The notes under the pieces: generated by a model
Seen by the model: only the letters and a program-made list of their open reading frames with translations
Databases searched by the model: none
What the model was told of the DNA's origin: nothing
IMG/VR virus record: IMGVR_UViG_3300047667_000677
Coordinates: 1-26,817 of that record
Length of the DNA: 26,817 nucleotides
Direction: 5' to 3' (one strand)
From: a virus
Position numbers and translations under genes: made by a program
In this document: in pieces, positions 22,702 through 26,817 of the stretch
How positions within the stretch are numbered: the stretch's first letter is position 1
Layout of the letters: each line of letters opens with the position of its first letter

Positions 22702-24286
22702 GTACATAGTAGCAATTGCAGCATTCTTAATAACCACGGCTGTAGCTGCCGCGGGGCTAGAAAATAGACAGCTAGCAGACATGGCTGCTGAAACCATTAA
22801 GATGAATCAGGGGATCTCTGGCAAGCCTGAAGATGTAGCAATAGCTGACTTAACGGAAGAAGCAACGCCATCTGCGGGAGACATGCTTGTTGGTTTTAAT
22901 TCTTTGGGTGCTATTAAAAAGTTTGACGTAAACGGGCTTTCTGACGGAAACGGAATTTACACTGCAAATGGAACTCTGCCGACAGGCAACAACAGGGTCT
23001 TTACTCTTGAAGGAACAAGTCAATTCCAGATACAAGGGGCTGGCAGCAGCGAACTGTTTGTAGGCACAACAGAGGCTTCCATCATATCGGGTGCAGGGTC
23101 ATACAAATCCACGGTTAATGGCTTAGAGATGAACTTCGGGGCGGCTAAAGACTTGCTGATAAACAGCTCTTCAGGTACTTCTGGGCAAGTACTAAGCTCT
23201 AGCGGCGCAGACCTTCCTCCTACATGGCAAGATGGGCTTTCTGCCGCTGATGTCACCGCTAACGATCAGGTGGCGGTATGGACTGGTGATGGCACTTTGG
23301 AAGGCGGCGCTAGTTTCACTTTTTCTGGCACAGAATTAAATGTCACAGCGCCTAGCGACCCAGTAATAAGCCTAACGGGAACGTCAGAAAACGAGACTTG
23401 GAGGATGTGGGTAGATCAAACCGACGATAATTTTACAATTGACGTTACAACTACGGGCGGGACAGTAGTCCCTTTTGAGATAGAGCAGTCAGTAGTAGAT
23501 AATTTGATTAACGTAGGAACTCTAATAGATGCCTCTAGGGTTGAGATAAACGGCAACCTTAAAATGTCTGGCGCTATTACAACCACGTCTACAGTAGACG
23601 GTAGGGACGTTGCACTAGATGGAACGAACCAAGATAACCACATCGCAACACCTAACCATACGGTAGACACGAATGCTTCAAGTGTGTGCGATACAGGGGA
23701 GGTTCTTGGAGGTGCGGCAGATGGCTGTATAGCAGCGGGTAGTGGAGGAAGTGGAGGGGGCAACTTAACCACTAAAGGTGACTTAGAAGCATATGATACA
23801 GCACAAACCCGCTTACCTGTAGGGGCAGACAACTACATACTTACAGCGGACTCTACAGCAGCAGCAGGTGTTGAATGGAAAGCCTCTAGCAATAGGGGTA
23901 TAAGTGTAACCCTATCTGGCACTCAATCCATAACGGCAGGGGTTCAAGCTAAGGTGGCGTTCGTAACTGAAGAATGGGACATAGATAATGAGCATGTAAG
24001 TGGAACGTATACAGCAAAAAAGGCAGGGTACATCGAAGCTTCTGGGCAGCTCACGTTTAATGTTGCTGCTGACGGTGACCAATTAAATGTGTTTATTAAG
24101 GTTAACGGCGTGAATGTTTCAAACTCTACTGCACAGGCATCAGACGCAAACAACCAAGTGGTTCCTTTTAAAAAGCTGTTAAACCTAGCAATTAATGACA
24201 CTGTGGAAATACATGTCCAAAACGCAAACAACAACGACACATTACAATCTTCCAGCGACGGAACATTCTGGCAGATGATTCAGTAG
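22688..24286 (+). CDS. Tail fibre with C1q/TNF-like C-terminal domain
   Basis: 532 residues, the likely receptor-binding fibre. After residue 24 the segment ENRQLADMAAETIKMNQG and following repeats resemble podovirus fibres. The middle is a repetitive beta region with fibre phrases such as NLTTKGDLEAYDTAQTRLPV and GADNYILTADS, a Cys pair (SVCDTGEVLGGAADGC) and a short Gly/Ser linker. The last 130 residues form a jelly-roll of C1q type (FVTEEWDIDNEHVSGTYTAK, KAGYIEASGQLTFN, FIKVNGVNVS), which normally trimerises at fibre tips. The first 23 residues, MSHHKYIVAIAAFLITTAVA and AAG, look like a Sec signal peptide, which is odd for a virion protein. The ATG has AAGG upstream, so this start appears genuine. 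Confidence 0.85.
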   Translation: MSHHKYIVAIAAFLITTAVAAAGLENRQLADMAAETIKMNQGISGKPEDVAIADLTEEATPSAGDMLVGFNSLGAIKKFDVNGLSDGNGIYTANGTLPTGNNRVFTLEGTSQFQIQGAGSSELFVGTTEASIISGAGSYKSTVNGLEMNFGAAKDLLINSSSGTSGQVLSSSGADLPPTWQDGLSAADVTANDQVAVWTGDGTLEGGASFTFSGTELNVTAPSDPVISLTGTSENETWRMWVDQTDDNFTIDVTTTGGTVVPFEIEQSVVDNLINVGTLIDASRVEINGNLKMSGAITTTSTVDGRDVALDGTNQDNHIATPNHTVDTNASSVCDTGEVLGGAADGCIAAGSGGSGGGNLTTKGDLEAYDTAQTRLPVGADNYILTADSTAAAGVEWKASSNRGISVTLSGTQSITAGVQAKVAFVTEEWDIDNEHVSGTYTAKKAGYIEASGQLTFNVAADGDQLNVFIKVNGVNVSNSTAQASDANNQVVPFKKLLNLAINDTVEIHVQNANNNDTLQSSSDGTFWQMIQ

Positions 24287-24356
24287 CCCACGAGAAAGTA
24301 TACTCGAGCTACTCAGCAAAAATTAACTAACGCCACCGTGGTTGGAATGGTAAACA

Positions 24357-24710
24357 ATGATTATAGGAAATTTAATAATGGGTGCAGCTAACGGGGTCAG
24401 CGATTGGGTTGCCAATACTCTTCTTATGCCTCTTGTGTATTTTTTGTTTGCGTCCTTAGCTGCCGTAGTCGTGGTTGTCTATGACCATGACAAGACACTA
24501 GCAATGGGGGAGGCAACAGCGGGCGTTGAGATTGGAATTAAAAATAAACAGCTTGAAGCTCAAGAGGTATTGAATGCAACACTCTTGGTCTACATTAGGG
24601 CTAACGAGAAAAGGCTATACCAGCTTGAGCAAGACGGGGCTTTGGATAAACAGAGCATAGCCAACATAGATAAATCTTTAAAAAGAATTGAAAAGGCGGT
24701 TGGAAGATGA
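24357..24710 (+). CDS. Membrane-anchored coiled-coil lysis protein (holin or inner-membrane spanin candidate)
   Basis: 117 residues. One strong transmembrane segment (LLMPLVYFLFASLAAVVVVV, about 22-41) follows a short amphipathic N-terminus. Then comes a charged helix rich in Glu/Lys with a heptad-like end (RLYQLEQDGALDKQSIANID, KSLKRIEKAVG). This N-anchor plus coiled coil is the layout of an inner-membrane spanin, but single-TM holins look the same at this level. GGAATGG lies upstream of the ATG. Its stop overlaps the endolysin ATG by four bases, so it is made together with the endolysin and belongs to the lysis cassette. Confidence 0.75.
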   Translation: MIIGNLIMGAANGVSDWVANTLLMPLVYFLFASLAAVVVVVYDHDKTLAMGEATAGVEIGIKNKQLEAQEVLNATLLVYIRANEKRLYQLEQDGALDKQSIANIDKSLKRIEKAVGR

Positions 24711-25138
24711 TGATTAGTCCTAACTTTAATATGCAAGAGCTTATTGCAAGCAAATACGCAGAAAGGAATGGAATTGACAATACTCCCAACGGAGAGGCCA
24801 TGAAGAACCTTGTCAGGATTGCATATACGCTAGAAATTATCAGGAACGATTTAGGCTCTCCTGTAATTATATCTAGTGGATACCGTTGCCCAGCAGTAAA
24901 CAATGGGGTGGGTGGCTCTAGCCGATCTAAACACATGCAAGGCTTGGCTGTAGACTTCACTGTTGTAGGCTATACTCCACCGCAAGTAGTAGAAAGAATA
25001 CGCAATCTAGTAGGTTATGATAAACTGATACTGGAGTTTGATCGGTGGATTCATCTAGGTTTGTCGAGCAATTTAAGGCATGAAGTCTTAGTTGCAAGGA
25101 AGGTAGACAATTTAACAATATACGAGATATTACCATGA
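24707..25138 (+). CDS. Endolysin, peptidase M15 family
   Basis: 143 residues with the full M15A zinc-peptidase signature: SGYRCPAVN (57-65), SKHMQGLAVDF with His 76 and Asp 83, and WIHLGL with His 116. These are the metal ligands (the third histidine closes the site) of enzymes cutting the peptide stems of peptidoglycan, usually as an L-alanyl-D-glutamate or D-Ala-D-Ala peptidase; which bond is unknown here. There is no signal or SAR anchor, so it should need a holin to reach the wall. The gene sits between the membrane protein and a lipoprotein and overlaps both by four bases. Confidence 0.93.
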   Translation: MMISPNFNMQELIASKYAERNGIDNTPNGEAMKNLVRIAYTLEIIRNDLGSPVIISSGYRCPAVNNGVGGSSRSKHMQGLAVDFTVVGYTPPQVVERIRNLVGYDKLILEFDRWIHLGLSSNLRHEVLVARKVDNLTIYEILP

Positions 25139-25947
25139 AATATTTAAAGCACTTATTATTGATGTTAGTCCTAACTATGACGGCAGCTTGCGCTCAGTTT
25201 GGGGCGAAGGTCGAAACCTCGGATGGTCGCACTATCCCCCAAGAAGCGTACATTGCTGAGAAACAGTTTGAAGCTGAAAAGGCTTGCTATGAAAGCAAAA
25301 AGCCCACGATGCTTCCAATGAGTCAGAACATAAGTGCCGCTGAGGCCGTTGCAATAGCGATGGGTAATGTCATGGCTATGATGGTAGCGGCTGAGACACC
25401 ATGCGGTAGCACCAACGTAAACGACGTAAGAATTGCACAAGCCAAGGCTCGATGGGGGTTTGGTGGCGCACTTGTTCGTGGGGTTGCGGTGGGTTACGGA
25501 GTCGGTCAGATTACAGACTTCGGTATAGCGTTGGCTAATGCGAAGGGTCAGACATACAACACCGATTTATCTGGCGTAAGGCAAAGCAATGGAGGCACTA
25601 GCACTGGTAGCTCAGGCGGTAGTGATGGCTCTATTTCTGGCGAAGAATTGGCAGACAGCAATATCCCATCTCAGGGTGATACTGTAAGCCAATCCAGTGA
25701 GGGCATATCAACGAACACTATCAATATTGGGGGCAATGTAGCTGTTTCGGGTGAACGTGCCGCAGCGGGGCAACAGGCGCTTCTCAATGGGGATAACGCG
25801 CTTATATCTTCAATAGTGGATAGCGAGTTAAAGCAATCGCCTACTGGTGAGAATCAGGAGGGGCTTCAGAACTCCAATGATGTTCAAGACGAAGCGGTTG
25901 GTGGCTTTCAAGATGATGATGGTGGAAACGGAGTATTGGATTTCTGA
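25135..25947 (+). CDS. Lipoprotein of the lysis cassette
   Basis: 270 residues beginning with a signal peptide (KYLKHLLLMLVLTMTAAC). The lipobox TAAC places the lipidated residue at Cys 19, so the mature protein should lie in a membrane of a Gram-negative envelope. An Ala/Met-rich hydrophobic helix (AEAVAIAMGNVMAMMVAA, about 69-86) and a second Gly/Val-rich one (FGGALVRGVAVGYGVGQI) follow. The second half is Ser/Gly/Asn-rich and disordered-looking and ends acidic. It could be an outer-membrane spanin subunit partnering the coiled-coil protein, but it is longer than most. I do not recognise the family. It overlaps the endolysin by four bases. Confidence 0.8.
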   Translation: MKYLKHLLLMLVLTMTAACAQFGAKVETSDGRTIPQEAYIAEKQFEAEKACYESKKPTMLPMSQNISAAEAVAIAMGNVMAMMVAAETPCGSTNVNDVRIAQAKARWGFGGALVRGVAVGYGVGQITDFGIALANAKGQTYNTDLSGVRQSNGGTSTGSSGGSDGSISGEELADSNIPSQGDTVSQSSEGISTNTINIGGNVAVSGERAAAGQQALLNGDNALISSIVDSELKQSPTGENQEGLQNSNDVQDEAVGGFQDDDGGNGVLDF

Positions 25948-26522
25948 TGAAACCAGTTCTATTAGTTCACGGCATTGGCAATGATGGTGGAACACTGTTT
26001 GCGTTTGGCGCTAAGTTAGAGCGAATGGGACACAATGTTAGATACTACCGCTATGAGCAGCGTCACTTTTGGTCATATTGGTTTGAACCTAACATGCGGC
26101 ATGATGGAGCTAGTCTTCTGCATTCTGACCATTACGAGGACGGTATGGACGTTATCGCACACTCAAATGGTCAGCTAGTCGTGCAGTCGGCTGTCAAACA
26201 GGGAGCAAGATTTGGCAAGGTGATTATATTCAGTGGGGCGGGAACGTCTGACCAGTTTGTTTGGCCTTCGTGGTCTATGGAGGAATGTCACTGGTTTGTT
26301 AACACAAAGGACAAAGCGGTGTGGTGGGGGTCTTTACTCCCATCACACCCCTTCGGCAAGGCAGCAAGAATCGGATACGCTGGCGTTAGGGATAACAGAC
26401 ACAAGAATCATAAATACGTGTGGGCTAAATTGTTTAATAGCGACCACTCGTTCTGGTTCAAAGAGTTTGCCAATCAGATGCTTGAGAAAGTAGGGATCAT
26501 ACGGTTTGGCTCTAAGGATTAG
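25947..26522 (+). CDS. Alpha/beta-hydrolase (lipase/esterase-like)
   Basis: 191 residues, a compact serine hydrolase. The N-terminal strand and oxyanion motif is VLLVHGIGNDGG (4-15). The nucleophile elbow reads DVIAHSNGQ with Ser 73 (A-H-S-N-G in place of G-x-S-x-G). A late strand ends in NTKDKAVWWGSLLP with Asp 122 as the likely acid, and NSDHSFWF supplies His 167. Such enzymes hydrolyse lipid or other esters, and the substrate here is unknown. Being the last gene of the lysis cassette, translationally linked by TGATG to a lipoprotein, suggests an envelope-disrupting role comparable in concept to mycobacteriophage LysB, though no relation is claimed. There is no signal peptide. Confidence 0.88.
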   Translation: MKPVLLVHGIGNDGGTLFAFGAKLERMGHNVRYYRYEQRHFWSYWFEPNMRHDGASLLHSDHYEDGMDVIAHSNGQLVVQSAVKQGARFGKVIIFSGAGTSDQFVWPSWSMEECHWFVNTKDKAVWWGSLLPSHPFGKAARIGYAGVRDNRHKNHKYVWAKLFNSDHSFWFKEFANQMLEKVGIIRFGSKD

Positions 26523-26749
26523 ATACAGTTCTGGTCGAAGTATTCCTTATCCTCCTCTGCCTTTTCTGGCGTTTGTTTTATAGCAATGCATCCGTCAACC
26601 TTGTTGAATCGGCACTGTTTAAGTAGGCTCTCGCACCTCGCATCAACAACTGGCTCTACATGCTGATACCCGCCAGAGCTTGTAGTGCCGCCACCACAAG
26701 CTGTTAGTGCTACTGCCAGTACAATCACAGCTAATTTTAATTTGCTCAT
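26519..26749 (-). CDS. Small cysteine-rich lipoprotein
   Basis: 76 residues on the opposite strand, beginning with a clear signal peptide and lipobox (LKLAVIVLAVALTACGGG, lipidated Cys 18). The mature 59 residues hold four more cysteines, suggesting disulfide bonds in the periplasm. It faces the hydrolase gene tail-to-tail with a 4-bp overlap. A GGGCATAGATT sequence before the ATG is a modest ribosome binding site. It starts three bases after the stop of another minus-strand gene. It may be an outer-membrane spanin partner or a superinfection-exclusion lipoprotein; neither can be shown. Confidence 0.75.
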   Translation of the reverse strand: MSKLKLAVIVLAVALTACGGGTTSSGGYQHVEPVVDARCESLLKQCRFNKVDGCIAIKQTPEKAEEDKEYFDQNCI

Positions 26750-26752
26750 AAT

Positions 26753-26817
26753 CTATGCCCATTTAGTCCAGTTGATGAATACAGTGGTGATTATCACAGC
26801 CACCGTAAAATTCTTAT
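26753..26817 (-). CDS. C-terminal end of a membrane-protein gene (partial)
   Basis: The open frame runs in from the right edge and stops at TAG (26753-26755). The 20 visible residues, KNFTVAVIITTVFINWTKWA, look like one transmembrane helix at the protein's C-terminus, ending three bases before the lipoprotein start. With so little visible, a chance frame cannot be excluded, but gene spacing and hydrophobicity support it. Confidence 0.35.
   Translation of the reverse strand, partial: KNFTVAVIITTVFINWTKWA

Noticed and set aside
22688-24286. Diversity-generating retroelement variable region in the tail fibre
   Set aside because: The C-terminus is C1q-like, not a C-type lectin variable repeat. 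No reverse transcriptase or template repeat is seen in the window.
1-26817. CRISPR arrays, insertion sequences, integrase or lysogeny genes
   Set aside because: No regularly spaced repeats, transposase, integrase or CI-like repressor could be recognised. The small HTH protein alone does not indicate lysogeny.

Overview
This window is the structural and lysis half of a tailed-phage genome with T7-like short-tail (podovirus) architecture. In order it carries a large terminase, portal, scaffold, HK97-type major capsid protein, tail tubular A and B analogues, a block of four internal/ejection proteins, tail fibres and a lysis cassette. Nothing bacterial or chromosomal is visible. Two lipoproteins with lipoboxes and an M15 peptidase point to a Gram-negative host. 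The moderate GC content is compatible with a marine gammaproteobacterium, but that is only a guess. No integrase, repressor gene or replication gene lies inside the window, so lifestyle cannot be decided.

Left arm (1-2489, minus strand): a leftward operon of small accessory genes around a MoxR/CbbQ-type AAA+ ATPase. It ends in a partial gene that may be the phage partner protein usually found beside such ATPases. Three spacers of this operon carry related hairpins with 10-nt loops, about 40 nt upstream of the next start codon. The operon promoter (2534-2561) holds the palindrome TTAGTACTAA between its -35 and -10 boxes, and the same palindrome recurs nearby.

Centre-left (2490-4121): a divergent promoter region, one small rightward gene, and a roughly 500-bp non-coding gap with further TTAGCACTAA palindromes, a polypyrimidine tract and a three-copy repeat. 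A sigma70-like promoter then starts at a complete phage-encoded tRNA with anticodon CAU. Its features (unpaired 1-72 position, A11-U24, A73 and an anticodon arm close to bacterial tRNA-fMet) mark it as an initiator-type tRNA. Two very small ORFs and a helix-turn-helix gene lead into the terminase.

Centre (4114-13007): virion assembly genes, mostly overlapping or separated by a few bases. The major capsid gene is the exception, with its own consensus promoter (9013-9041), paired palindromes in its leader and a strong intrinsic terminator (10092-10125).

Right (13004-22078): a cupin-like protein, then proteins matching the T7 gp14-gp15-gp16 positions. An extra 755-residue protein lies between the gp15-like and gp16-like genes and carries what looks like a polyvalent-protein-type ADP-ribosyltransferase fold, so it may be an effector delivered with the DNA. 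Then follow a tail-fibre adaptor and a C1q-like tail fibre that unexpectedly starts with a signal-peptide-like segment.

Far right (24357-26817): the lysis cassette. It comprises a one-TM coiled-coil protein (holin or inner-membrane spanin candidate), an M15 endolysin, a 270-aa lipoprotein and a small serine hydrolase of alpha/beta-hydrolase type. A convergent minus-strand pair (a cysteine-rich lipoprotein and the tail of a membrane protein) runs in from the right edge.
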